Shown here one piece after another: positions 33,764 through 42,254 of a DNA stretch of 64,000 bases. Source of the DNA: an uncultured Bacteroidales bacterium. GTDB lineage: Bacteria > Bacteroidota > Bacteroidia > Bacteroidales > UBA932. Made by a program: the position numbers and the translations under genes. The stretch lies in NCBI GenBank assembly GCA_900316675.1, contig ONDR01000002.1:1-64000 (forward strand), in the 5' to 3' direction. The notes beneath the pieces were generated by a model that worked only from the letters and a program-made list of their open reading frames with translations, was not told the origin of the DNA and searched no databases. Each line of letters opens with the position of its first letter. Position 1 is the first letter of the stretch.

Positions 33764-35161
33764 TTAACGAATATTGTAAATCATTCTTCGGTTATAGTCA
33801 TAGTTAATACCATTTGCGGTCCAATGGTCTAGGAATGAAACCCCACATTCAGTATTATCAAAATTTCCATAATACCCCCAATTCATATAAAGGTACTTGT
33901 ATGTGTTATAAGTGGAAGAAATTGTCTGTTTCCCATCATACATATTCGGATCATAAGTCTGCATGTCCTCATCCGTTAAATAAAACTGAACTGGAATACC
34001 ATTGTTGTTAATGTAATCCCAATCTGGGTATAAATGCCATACATAATAAACATCGGTTCTGTATAATCTTGATATACAGCCATCGGCAACAAAATAGTGC
34101 TTACGCTCAATATTGTTTAGGTAACCTTTTGCACCGATTGACACAGGATATGAAGATTGAATTTCAGAGAAGGCGGTTTGAAAATCAAAGACAGAATCAT
34201 TAGAACAGGTTAGACCGTAATGAGTATATACAGAGACAGGTGCTCCAGCTGAACTACCCAAGATTCCATAAGACGTATTTGCTTCATGGCAGATATCTCC
34301 TAGTAAATCTGCAACATATGAATAATTATTTGTGGAGGGGTATTCTGTAGCCATATAATCCCATCTTAAAGAAGGATTAACGTAGTTCTGGTGCTGAAAG
34401 TTATCATTAATACCACCGTCTTGTAATAGTTGATTATTGTAGACAGTTTCATATAAACCTTGCGGTATGCTGTCTTTATAATGCATATAATATAGGGTTT
34501 GGCCTACAGCTACTGCAACGCAACCTGTTGGATAATGGTAAGCTGTCGAATTATTTATATAATAGGGAACGTTTTCATTCCAAGGGTATTCTTGCCCCCA
34601 TTTAGTAATCATTAAATGTGGAACAAATGTTGAATCGAGATAAGTATTATTCTGCCCAATGGTAGTTCTTACCCATATATTAGTTTCGTCCGCTTTAGTG
34701 CTTGGCTTGTGCCCCAAAAATGTAGGATAAACTGCCTCCCAAATATCAAGTGATTCGTTGCATCCTTCCCATTCGCTTTGAGTAATTGCTTTAATCTCTT
34801 TCGCGTAGCCTGCTATCCATGTGTCAACCGGGGGGATAGATTCGCCGTAATGATAATTTCCTTCTTTGTTTTGGGCAAGAATAATATTTGCCCTCTTGTC
34901 TGCGGAAATAATAGACCATCCTTCATCAAAATTAACTATCCACAGAAGAGGGACACCTTCTTCTGATACAGATGAGACTGATGCGATGTGTTTATTTGGG
35001 TATGCGAAAGCTATAAAAGCTCTTGCCATATCTTCTGTAACAACGAAAGAAGAAGGTGCGGACTTGGTTCTTAGTTGAGAATTCTCTTTGGTTATTATGC
35101 TTCCTTCTCTTGTACAAGAGATTGATGCAATAAGAATTAAGAATAAAACTAACCTACGCAT
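33764..35161 (-). CDS. C10-family cysteine peptidase (streptopain-like) lipoprotein
   Basis: A 465-residue envelope protein with lipobox IASISC. A propeptide resembling Spi/streptopain inhibitors covers about residues 35-140 (AFIAFAYPNKHI, VNFDEGWSIISADKRANIILA). The catalytic domain has the Cys motif YPTGCVAVAVGQTLYYMHY, the His region ERKHYFVADGC, and YLYMNWGYYGNFDN near the C-terminus. All are typical of family C10 enzymes secreted by gut and oral Bacteroidales. Host or dietary proteins are possible substrates. A minus-strand TATATTTG at 35181-35188 gives a very short leader. Confidence 0.87.
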   Translation of the reverse strand: MRRLVLFLILIASISCTREGSIITKENSQLRTKSAPSSFVVTEDMARAFIAFAYPNKHIASVSSVSEEGVPLLWIVNFDEGWSIISADKRANIILAQNKEGNYHYGESIPPVDTWIAGYAKEIKAITQSEWEGCNESLDIWEAVYPTFLGHKPSTKADETNIWVRTTIGQNNTYLDSTFVPHLMITKWGQEYPWNENVPYYINNSTAYHYPTGCVAVAVGQTLYYMHYKDSIPQGLYETVYNNQLLQDGGINDNFQHQNYVNPSLRWDYMATEYPSTNNYSYVADLLGDICHEANTSYGILGSSAGAPVSVYTHYGLTCSNDSVFDFQTAFSEIQSSYPVSIGAKGYLNNIERKHYFVADGCISRLYRTDVYYVWHLYPDWDYINNNGIPVQFYLTDEDMQTYDPNMYDGKQTISSTYNTYKYLYMNWGYYGNFDNTECGVSFLDHWTANGINYDYNRRMIYNIR

Positions 35162-35180
35162 AATAAAACTTTTTGATACA

Positions 35181-35188
35181 CAAATATA
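35181..35188 (-). promoter_or_regulatory. -7 element of the C10 peptidase gene
   Basis: TATATTTG on the minus strand lies 19 nt upstream of ATG 35161, so the leader would be only about a dozen bases. No -33 match is evident. Confidence 0.5.
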
Positions 35189-35229
35189 GTTAAATTATCG
35201 TTAGATTATTATATTCCCTTCTATAATTG

Positions 35230-36666
35230 TTATCTTTTCTTCTTTAGGGTGATAATTGAAACTACAATGCTCATAAGCGGGCTAAGGTAGTTGAAAAAGC
35301 AGAATGGCAGGTAGGCAAGCGTAGGCACGCCAAGGATGGTGGCCTGAGTCATGCCGCAACTGCTCCACGGGAATAGGGGAGAAGTAACTGTTGCGCTGTC
35401 TTCTATGCTGCGGCTCAGCATCTTGGGATCAAAGCCGTTGGAATCGTACACATCCTTGTAGATGTTCGATGTAAGAAGGATTGACAGGTACTGGTCCGAT
35501 ACGATGCCGTTCAGGGCGGTGCCTGTTGTCACAGTCGCTGCCACTGCGCTCCACTTGCGGTGCAGGTACTTAACCAGCGACGCAGTGAGGGCCTTAATCA
35601 TGCCTCCGGCCCTCATGCAGCCGCCAAAACACATAGCACATATAATCAGATAAACAGTGTTGAGCATGCCTGTCATGCCGCGCGAGGCCACCAGAGAATC
35701 TACCTCTGCGCTGCCTGTAGATACGCCAACACTGTTATATACAGATTCGATAAGACCGGTAAATATCACCTTCCCCGGGGAACCGGCAGTCACTTTTCCG
35801 CCGATTTCGGCCAGGATATCGCCCTGGAAGATAACGGCAAAGGCCGCTGCAAGCAGGGTGGAAAGGGCCAGCACCATAATGGCCGGAAGGCGCTTGGCTA
35901 TCATAATACCTGTTACAAGGGGGACGATCAGAAGCCAGGGGGTAATGTTGAACTTGGCCTGCAGCACGCCTGTATAGGTGTCAATATCGGCAGCATCGCC
36001 GCTGCCGTGGGTAAAGCCCAGCACCGTAAATGCTACCAATGCCACAATCATGGACGGCACTGTAGAACGCATCAGGTTTTTGATATGGTCGAATAGCGGC
36101 ACTCCGCAGACCGATGATGCCATGACAGTGGTGTCGGAAAGGGGAGAGATCTTGTCTCCGAAATAGGCCCCGGAAATGATTGCACCGGCAATAAGGCCGT
36201 CGCTGAAGCCCTCGGCCTTGCCAATACCTATCAGCGCTACGCCGACTGTGGCGATTGTGGTCCAGGAACTGCCTATCATCACAGAAACCAGCGCACAAAG
36301 CAGGCAGGCGGTGAGAAGGAAGAATTTAGGACTGATGATCTTGATTCCGTAGCAAATGAACGTGGGCACTATGCCGCTGTTGGTCCATGTTCCGGATATC
36401 GCACCTATCAGCAGCAGAATGACGATGGCCGTTGTGACATCGCCCACATTGCTCTTGATGGCTTCTTCAAAGGCCTTCCACGGCGTTTTGAACAGCCACA
36501 TGCTAAGCCAGATGCAGATGCCGGCGGCCACCAAAAGGGCTACCTGGCTGGCACCCAGTATGGCGTCGCTGCCGAAGATATTGATGTTCAGGGCCAGCAA
36601 AGCTACCAATACCATAACCGGTATCAGTGAAATGAAACCCTTTGCCTTTCCGTTCTGAATATGCAT
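35230..36666 (-). CDS. nhaC: Na+/H+ antiporter, NhaC family
   Basis: A 478-residue inner-membrane antiporter that exports sodium in exchange for protons; some NhaC relatives exchange organic acids instead. About eleven hydrophobic helices are seen. Family phrases include ISGTWTNSGIVPTFICYG, VSVMIGSSWTTIATVGVAL, GAYFGDKISPLSDTTVMA and LFPWSSCGMTQATILG. It is a single gene with its own promoter (36696-36726), whose -33 element falls inside the terminator of the upstream susD gene. Confidence 0.93.
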   Translation of the reverse strand: MHIQNGKAKGFISLIPVMVLVALLALNINIFGSDAILGASQVALLVAAGICIWLSMWLFKTPWKAFEEAIKSNVGDVTTAIVILLLIGAISGTWTNSGIVPTFICYGIKIISPKFFLLTACLLCALVSVMIGSSWTTIATVGVALIGIGKAEGFSDGLIAGAIISGAYFGDKISPLSDTTVMASSVCGVPLFDHIKNLMRSTVPSMIVALVAFTVLGFTHGSGDAADIDTYTGVLQAKFNITPWLLIVPLVTGIMIAKRLPAIMVLALSTLLAAAFAVIFQGDILAEIGGKVTAGSPGKVIFTGLIESVYNSVGVSTGSAEVDSLVASRGMTGMLNTVYLIICAMCFGGCMRAGGMIKALTASLVKYLHRKWSAVAATVTTGTALNGIVSDQYLSILLTSNIYKDVYDSNGFDPKMLSRSIEDSATVTSPLFPWSSCGMTQATILGVPTLAYLPFCFFNYLSPLMSIVVSIITLKKKR

Positions 36667-36695
36667 AATTTTGTATAATTATTTACTTTTCGCTG

Positions 36696-36726
36696 CAAAT
36701 ATACAAAAAAGAAGGCAACCGCCAAG
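36696..36726 (-). promoter_or_regulatory. promoter of nhaC overlapping a terminator
   Basis: On the minus strand, CTTG (36726-36723), a 19-nt spacer and TATATTTG (36703-36696) precede ATG 36666. The CTTG lies in the loop of the hairpin at 36711-36736. Confidence 0.65.
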
Positions 36727-36736
36727 GGTTGCCTTC
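36711..36736 (-). terminator. intrinsic terminator of the first susC/susD operon
   Basis: GAAGGCAACC pairs with GGTTGCCTTC. On the minus strand the stem is followed by six T residues. It lies about 25 bp beyond the SusD-like stop codon at 36762. Confidence 0.9.
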
Positions 36737-36761
36737 AATATTTATGCAGATTTACTATCTA

Positions 36762-38519
36762 CTACCAACCGGGGTTCTGGCCCAGGTTCTCGTCAAGAGT
36801 AATCTGACCTGAAGGGATAGGCTCAAGATAGTACTTGTCATTCCAAGTCCTCTTGTTCTGGCCAAGGTCATACATGCTCTTGTACTGCTTGCTGCCAATG
36901 GTAACGAAGCTGTTCTTTGCGTCGATATCAGCCTCGGTCTTGCCTTCAGCAATTGCAGATGCAATTACGAGTTCCTTGTTTGCGCCTACGATACCGGCAG
37001 GGTTGGTGTTGGTGTCGAGCAGGTTACCAAGAGCCCACCTCATAAGGTCAGCGTGACGGAAACCGTCGGCCATGAGCTCGCTGCGGCGCTCGCGGCGAAT
37101 CTCCTGGAGAAGAACGTTGGCTGCGGGATCATTGGCATCCTTGGTAATGGTTGTACCGTTAACGGAAACAGCTGAGCCGGCTACTGTAAGAGCAGGGATG
37201 TTACCATGATTCTCTCTAAGCAGGTTTACAGTCTTGTCAAGATCTGCCTGAGTGCAGCTACCAAGCTCTGCGCATGCTTCTGCATAGTTGAGGAGAACCT
37301 CAGGATATGCGAAGATAGGGCCGTCGGTATCGTTGTTAGGACCATTCCAGGTAGAGTTTGCGATGCGTGCTGCATACTCGTCAAGCGGAACGAACTTGTA
37401 TGTCCAGTAACCGGTGGTGGAAACAATACCCTCGATGAAAGGATTGTTGGTTACAGGAACGATTTCCTTGTAAACGGTAGCGGTGAGACGTGCGTCACGG
37501 TTCTCGAATACACCGTCGAAGGTGGCATCGTCGTAAGCCTTCATATGGATAGGAAGACCGTCGCTGCATGCATAGTTCTCAATTGCGCTCTTAGTGAGGC
37601 CCCAGGTAGGGGTAGAGGAGTCGCTCCATCCGTAGGTTGAGTGTGCAAGGGTAACGGAACCACCGTTGCTGTTAGATGAATATCTCTTGAAGAGAATCAT
37701 CTCAGAGTTACCGTTCAGAGTCTGTGAAGTGTAGTTCTGCTTGTATGTGGTATTGATGGAGTAGAGACCGCTGCTCATTACCTGGTTGGCAAGAGTCTTA
37801 GCCTTTCCGTAGAATTCTGAAGACTTGCCATTGGCTGTGTTGTGGTACTTCTCCCAAGCTGCCTCATAAAGGGCAACTCTTGAGCCGAAGGCAGCTGCAA
37901 CCATGTTGTTGACGGTGTTGTCCTCTGCTTTGCCGGGAGCGTAGCAGTTAGCTGCTGCGAACTCGAGGTCGGCAAGGATGTTGGTAACAACATCGACACG
38001 TGAATCACGGGCTCTGCTAAGGGTCTCAGCGTTGTTGATGTCCTCGATTTCGGCATCAACCCAAACGATGTCACCGTAGGTCTTTACAAGTTCGAAGGCC
38101 CAAAGTGCGCGGAAGAAGCGGGCAACGCCCCTCCAGTGGTTAGCGACTTCGTCGGTAAGGTTGGGAACCTTGTCAATACGGGCAAGCATGATGTTGGCCT
38201 TGCGAATGTACTCGTAAGGGTTGTTCCAGCTGCCTGAAGAAGAAGGAACGTTCTGGGTGAACTGGCTGAATGAATCTGCTGTATAGTCATCAGTCATGCT
38301 TTCACCGTGGTACTGACCTCTTGTCCAGCCACTACCGTATGAGAAACCGGAGAGGTCTCCGTAAAGATTCCAAGAGTATGTCTTGATGGCAGCCTCATTC
38401 TTCCAGTTGGTGGCGTCTGAGTTACTGTCAAGCGGAACCTTGTCAAGATAATCGTTGCATCCGCTGAGCGCTACAATTGCAAATACGCCCGAAAGTATTG
38501 CGAATATTTTCTTTTTCAT
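36762..38519 (-). CDS. SusD/RagB-like outer-membrane lipoprotein (pair 1)
   Basis: A 585-residue surface lipoprotein (signal KKKIFAILSGVFAIVALSGC, lipobox ALSGC). SusD-like proteins cap the SusC channel and hold the incoming nutrient. N-terminal NDYLDKVPLDSNSDATNW, TPR-like helices (ARFFRALWAFELVKTYGDIVW) and the C-terminal ELMADGFRHADLMRWALG and YYLEPIPSGQITLDENLGQNPGW are typical of the RagB type. ATG 38519 is chosen; an in-frame TTG lies 9 bp upstream. It follows its susC partner by 21 bp. Substrate is unknown and no carbohydrate enzyme is adjacent. Confidence 0.93.
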   Translation of the reverse strand: MKKKIFAILSGVFAIVALSGCNDYLDKVPLDSNSDATNWKNEAAIKTYSWNLYGDLSGFSYGSGWTRGQYHGESMTDDYTADSFSQFTQNVPSSSGSWNNPYEYIRKANIMLARIDKVPNLTDEVANHWRGVARFFRALWAFELVKTYGDIVWVDAEIEDINNAETLSRARDSRVDVVTNILADLEFAAANCYAPGKAEDNTVNNMVAAAFGSRVALYEAAWEKYHNTANGKSSEFYGKAKTLANQVMSSGLYSINTTYKQNYTSQTLNGNSEMILFKRYSSNSNGGSVTLAHSTYGWSDSSTPTWGLTKSAIENYACSDGLPIHMKAYDDATFDGVFENRDARLTATVYKEIVPVTNNPFIEGIVSTTGYWTYKFVPLDEYAARIANSTWNGPNNDTDGPIFAYPEVLLNYAEACAELGSCTQADLDKTVNLLRENHGNIPALTVAGSAVSVNGTTITKDANDPAANVLLQEIRRERRSELMADGFRHADLMRWALGNLLDTNTNPAGIVGANKELVIASAIAEGKTEADIDAKNSFVTIGSKQYKSMYDLGQNKRTWNDKYYLEPIPSGQITLDENLGQNPGW

Positions 38520-38540
38520 ATCTTTCAAGTTTTAAATAAG

Positions 38541-41500
38541 TTAGAAAGTAATCTGGACACCACAAGACCACTGGCGGTTGTAAGGAACCGCACGGCCCAT
38601 GTATGCAAGGTCGATACCGTTACGGCTGTTAGAGCCGCCAACAGTTGACCAACCACCGGTAAGCTCAGGATCCATTACACCACCGATATGATCGAAGGTG
38701 AGGAGGTTCTGTGCGCTGAAGTAAACGCGTACCTTTTCAAGGTTGACTTTCTGGGTAAGAGCCTGGGGCAGGGTGTAACCGATGGTCAGGTTCTTAACGC
38801 GGAGGAAGGCAAGATTTGCAAGGTACTTGGTCTGCTGGTAGTAGTTGTTGTTACCAGTGTTAGGCAGACCGTTGACAGAAGTGGTGTTGCCGTTGATGTA
38901 AGGACGGGGGAACTTGGCGTTCTGGTTGTCCTCTGTCCAGTAGTCAAGCTGGTTACGGAAGATGTTCATCTGTGCGCCTGCAGCGTGAGGGATGAAGAGT
39001 GAAGAGTAGGTCCAAACGTCACGTTTTCCGATACCCTGGAAGAGGATTTCAGCGTCGAAGCCCTTCCACATAGCGCCGAGACGGAGTGCGTACTCGAAGT
39101 GAGGAAGCTCGTTACCGATTCTCTTAAGGTCGCCGTGATCCTTGATGGTACCCTTGCCGGAGTCGATGACACCGTCACCGTTGAGGTCCTTGTACTTGAT
39201 GTCGCCGGGGCCGTAGGTGAAGTTACCCTTCTGGAGTTTGCCCTGGAGGGCTGCGATGTCAGCGGGGTTATCGTTGGAAGTCCAGTAACGGTCTGTTACG
39301 AAGCCCCAGATTTCACCAAGCTGCTTGCCTTCGTAGTTGCCGGTGAGGCTGATAGAATCAGACTCCCTGTTCCACTTGGTAATCTTGGCGTTGGCGTCGG
39401 AGATTGTGAATGTACCGTAAACTGCGAAGTCCTTGTTGAATGAGTGGTTGTAGTCAATCTGGAGTTCCCAGCCGATGGTGCGGAGGTTACCGGCGTTCTC
39501 GATAGGTGATGAACCGATACCGGTGTAGCGAACAACCTCGTTACCAGGAACGAGCATTCCGATGTTCTCTCTCTTGAACCAGTCGAAGGTTACGTTGAGG
39601 TCCTTGTTAAGGAAGGATGCATCGAAACCGATGTCAAGAGTGCGGATCTTCTCCCATGTCATGTCAGAGTTGACAAGTGAAGGAGTAGTGGTTGTAGAGG
39701 CCTGGCTGCCGTTGTTTGTGGTAAGCCAGCTTGCGGTTGTCTTGCTGATAGTTGCGATGTAAGGATACCAGCTGCTAAGAGCCTGGTTACCTACTGAACC
39801 GTAAGAAGCGCGGAGCTTGGCAACGGGAACGATAGGTTTGATGCTCTCCCAGAAAGGCTCTTCTGAAATCTTGTAACCTGCGGATGCAGATGCGAAGAAG
39901 GCCCACTGTTTGCCGGGACGGAATGATGAAGAACCATCATAACGGCCGTTGATTTCAAGGAGATACTTCTCTTTATAGTTGTAGTTGATACGTCCGAAGA
40001 AACCGGCGGTAGCGCGGTCGCGGAGGTTTTCGGTGATGCGGCCGGTGTTGTTTGCAGCTGCATCGGTAAGGTTCATTGTAGGGATATCAACGTTCTGGAC
40101 GCCGTCACCTCTCATCCAATGATAGTTGTAGGTGAGGTCCTCGGCGTTGGCACCAACCTTAACTGCGAAGTTGTGCTCCTCGTTGATGTTGAAGAGATAG
40201 TCGAAGTAAGCGTTGTAGGTATTGGCTGTGCGCTTTACGAAATCCCTGCTGATGAAGTTGTTGCTCTGGTAAGCAGCCTTGGGTGCGTAAGCAGACCACC
40301 AGTTTGCGGTGTATGTAGGCTGACGCATTGACTTGTTGGTGTAGTCATACTGCATGCGGGTGTAGTCGCCGTAGAAGCTGAGACCGGGAGCAATGTCAAT
40401 CTTGATGTTACCGCCAATGGTGATGTACTGGTCCTTAGCCTCGCACATAGACTCATATACGAGGTAACCGTTACCATGACGCCACTCAAGACCTTCTGCA
40501 GTCTTACTGCGCTCGTCGATACCACCGTCGGAAATACCGAAGGGGAACCAGGTAGGGAAGCGCATTGTGTAAGCGATGAGGTTCATTGAAGATGAAGATG
40601 CCTCATAACCGTAAGGATAGCTGTTAATCTTCTCTGTGTACATCAACTTGGCACCGATGTTGAGCCATTCCTTAACCTGGGAGTTGATGGAGATGTTAGC
40701 GTTATACCTCTTGATAAATGTATCCTTGGCAGCCTTCATGGTGGTATTCTGCTTGGTGAAACCAACACCTACGTTGTAGTTGGTCTTACCGCTGTTACCA
40801 TTTACATTAAGGTTGTGGGTCTGCTGGAAAGCTGTTTTGAAGAGCTCCTTGTTAGGATCGGTGACACGGTATGAATAGAAAGTACCGTTGATGTACTCAT
40901 AGTCACGTCCGTAAACCCATACACGGCCGAGATCCTTTCCGCCGTAGTTGTCGAACCAATTGCTGATAGGGTCGATAAGGTCCTTGTAGTACATACCGAA
41001 ACCTTCGATATCGGTACCGTCGGTGTTCTTCTGGGCAAGGATGCCTTCCTTAAGCTGGGCGATAACGTTTGCCTTTGAAGTGTTGTACTTAGGAAGAGCC
41101 ATAGGCTGGTTCCATGAAAGGTTGTTGGAGTAAGTGATCTTGAAGTTGTCCTTTGCTCCTGAACCATCCTTGGAAGTGATAAGAACTACGCCCCATGCAG
41201 CACGTGATCCGTAGATAGAGGAAGAAGCTGCATCCTTGAGGACGGAAATGTTCTTGATGTTGTCGGGATTGACGAAGGAAAGGTCCGGAATCTCTACACC
41301 GTCAAGGAGGATAAGAGGTTTGTTGTCACCGTTGATGGAACCGATACCACGAATCTTCATGGTAGGAGCAGCACCAAGGTCACCTGTGTCGTAAGTAATG
41401 GTAAGGCCGGGAACTACACCCTGCAGACCTTTGCTTACATCATTGATAGGCTTTCCTGCGAAAGCTTTTTCTACATCTACTGCAGAAACTGCACCGGTAA

Positions 41501-41924
41501 GGTTGGCCTTCTTCTGAGTACCGAAACCTACTACTACAGCCTCATCCAGGAGAGCAGCATCATCTTCGAGCACAACTTTGATGTCCTGTCCGTTCCATAC
41601 TACCTCTACGGTCTTGTAACCGATGGAGGAAATCTGGAGAACGGAACCAACCTCTACGTTGGCTACTGAAAAATTACCATCAACGTCGGTAACACCGCCC
41701 TTGTTGGTACCTTTTACCATGACACCTGCACCAACGACACCTTCACCGTTCTTGTCTACGACCAGACCGGTTGCGGCTTTACGCTGCTGCTGTGCCTGAA
41801 CTTCTGAATCCGACATATTGCCGGAAGCGCCTGCTGCAGGAACGCACAGGAGTGCGGTGGCAGCGAAGGCACATGCCAGATACTTGCCGAAGCGAGTACC
41901 TCTCATTACATGAACTTCATTCAT
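38541..41924 (-). CDS. SusC/RagA-like TonB-dependent transporter (pair 1)
   Basis: An 1127-residue outer-membrane channel that brings in nutrients powered by TonB. From the N-terminus: signal region (GKYLACAFAATALLCVPAAG), carboxypeptidase-regulatory-like domain (ATGLVVDKNGEGVVGAGVMV), plug with VVVGFGTQKKANLTGAVS and LILLDGVEIPD, then the 22-strand barrel ending CGVQITF. ATG 41924 (MNEVHVMRG) is chosen by matching the third SusC at 47615, which shares the leader and first codons. The -7 TAAATTTG lies at 41987-41994. Divergent from pair 2. Confidence 0.94.
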   Translation of the reverse strand: MNEVHVMRGTRFGKYLACAFAATALLCVPAAGASGNMSDSEVQAQQQRKAATGLVVDKNGEGVVGAGVMVKGTNKGGVTDVDGNFSVANVEVGSVLQISSIGYKTVEVVWNGQDIKVVLEDDAALLDEAVVVGFGTQKKANLTGAVSAVDVEKAFAGKPINDVSKGLQGVVPGLTITYDTGDLGAAPTMKIRGIGSINGDNKPLILLDGVEIPDLSFVNPDNIKNISVLKDAASSSIYGSRAAWGVVLITSKDGSGAKDNFKITYSNNLSWNQPMALPKYNTSKANVIAQLKEGILAQKNTDGTDIEGFGMYYKDLIDPISNWFDNYGGKDLGRVWVYGRDYEYINGTFYSYRVTDPNKELFKTAFQQTHNLNVNGNSGKTNYNVGVGFTKQNTTMKAAKDTFIKRYNANISINSQVKEWLNIGAKLMYTEKINSYPYGYEASSSSMNLIAYTMRFPTWFPFGISDGGIDERSKTAEGLEWRHGNGYLVYESMCEAKDQYITIGGNIKIDIAPGLSFYGDYTRMQYDYTNKSMRQPTYTANWWSAYAPKAAYQSNNFISRDFVKRTANTYNAYFDYLFNINEEHNFAVKVGANAEDLTYNYHWMRGDGVQNVDIPTMNLTDAAANNTGRITENLRDRATAGFFGRINYNYKEKYLLEINGRYDGSSSFRPGKQWAFFASASAGYKISEEPFWESIKPIVPVAKLRASYGSVGNQALSSWYPYIATISKTTASWLTTNNGSQASTTTTPSLVNSDMTWEKIRTLDIGFDASFLNKDLNVTFDWFKRENIGMLVPGNEVVRYTGIGSSPIENAGNLRTIGWELQIDYNHSFNKDFAVYGTFTISDANAKITKWNRESDSISLTGNYEGKQLGEIWGFVTDRYWTSNDNPADIAALQGKLQKGNFTYGPGDIKYKDLNGDGVIDSGKGTIKDHGDLKRIGNELPHFEYALRLGAMWKGFDAEILFQGIGKRDVWTYSSLFIPHAAGAQMNIFRNQLDYWTEDNQNAKFPRPYINGNTTSVNGLPNTGNNNYYQQTKYLANLAFLRVKNLTIGYTLPQALTQKVNLEKVRVYFSAQNLLTFDHIGGVMDPELTGGWSTVGGSNSRNGIDLAYMGRAVPYNRQWSCGVQITF

Positions 41925-41961
41925 AGATTTTTTAAATATTATTGGTTGAATGTTGGTCAAA
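41869..41961. repeat. inverted repeat shared by susC pair 1 and pair 3, left copy
   Basis: Read on the minus strand, the first 30 bases are identical to 47581-47610. The following leader and first 20 codons are nearly identical to the start of the third susC gene, with a 3-nt length difference before the ATG. The two copies face outward around the second susC/susD pair. Confidence 0.85.
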
Positions 41962-42254
41962 AACGTCTTATGCTTAAAAAGTGGTGCAAATTTAACGTTT
42001 AAAAACAATAATGCAATAGTTTATATTTTGTTTTTTATTTCAATTTGTAAGTGTTTATCGTTTTTAGGTGTCAAAAAATATGCACTCTATGCATCTGAGG
42101 GGCCTATTTTGGCCTTGTAGATATCTGTAAGCTGTAAAAATATGCAATTTTTCATAGTCTAAAACGTTAAATTTTTGTTGGAGTTTTCAGAAATGTTTGC
42201 TTAATTTGTCCGGTTTTTAATGAGAACATTAATCCACTTAATACTTATCAATTT
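41925..42254. promoter_or_regulatory. divergent control region between susC pairs 1 and 2
   Basis: This 330-bp AT-rich region holds the start signals for both directions. A 13-bp sequence AAACGTTAAATTT occurs once on each strand (41988-42000 inverted, 42162-42174 direct). Each copy runs into a -7 element: TAAATTTG on the minus strand at 41994-41987, with ATTG 19 nt before it, and TAAATTTT on the plus strand at 42168-42175. The shared sequence may be an operator as well as part of the promoters. No other feature is seen. Confidence 0.55.
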
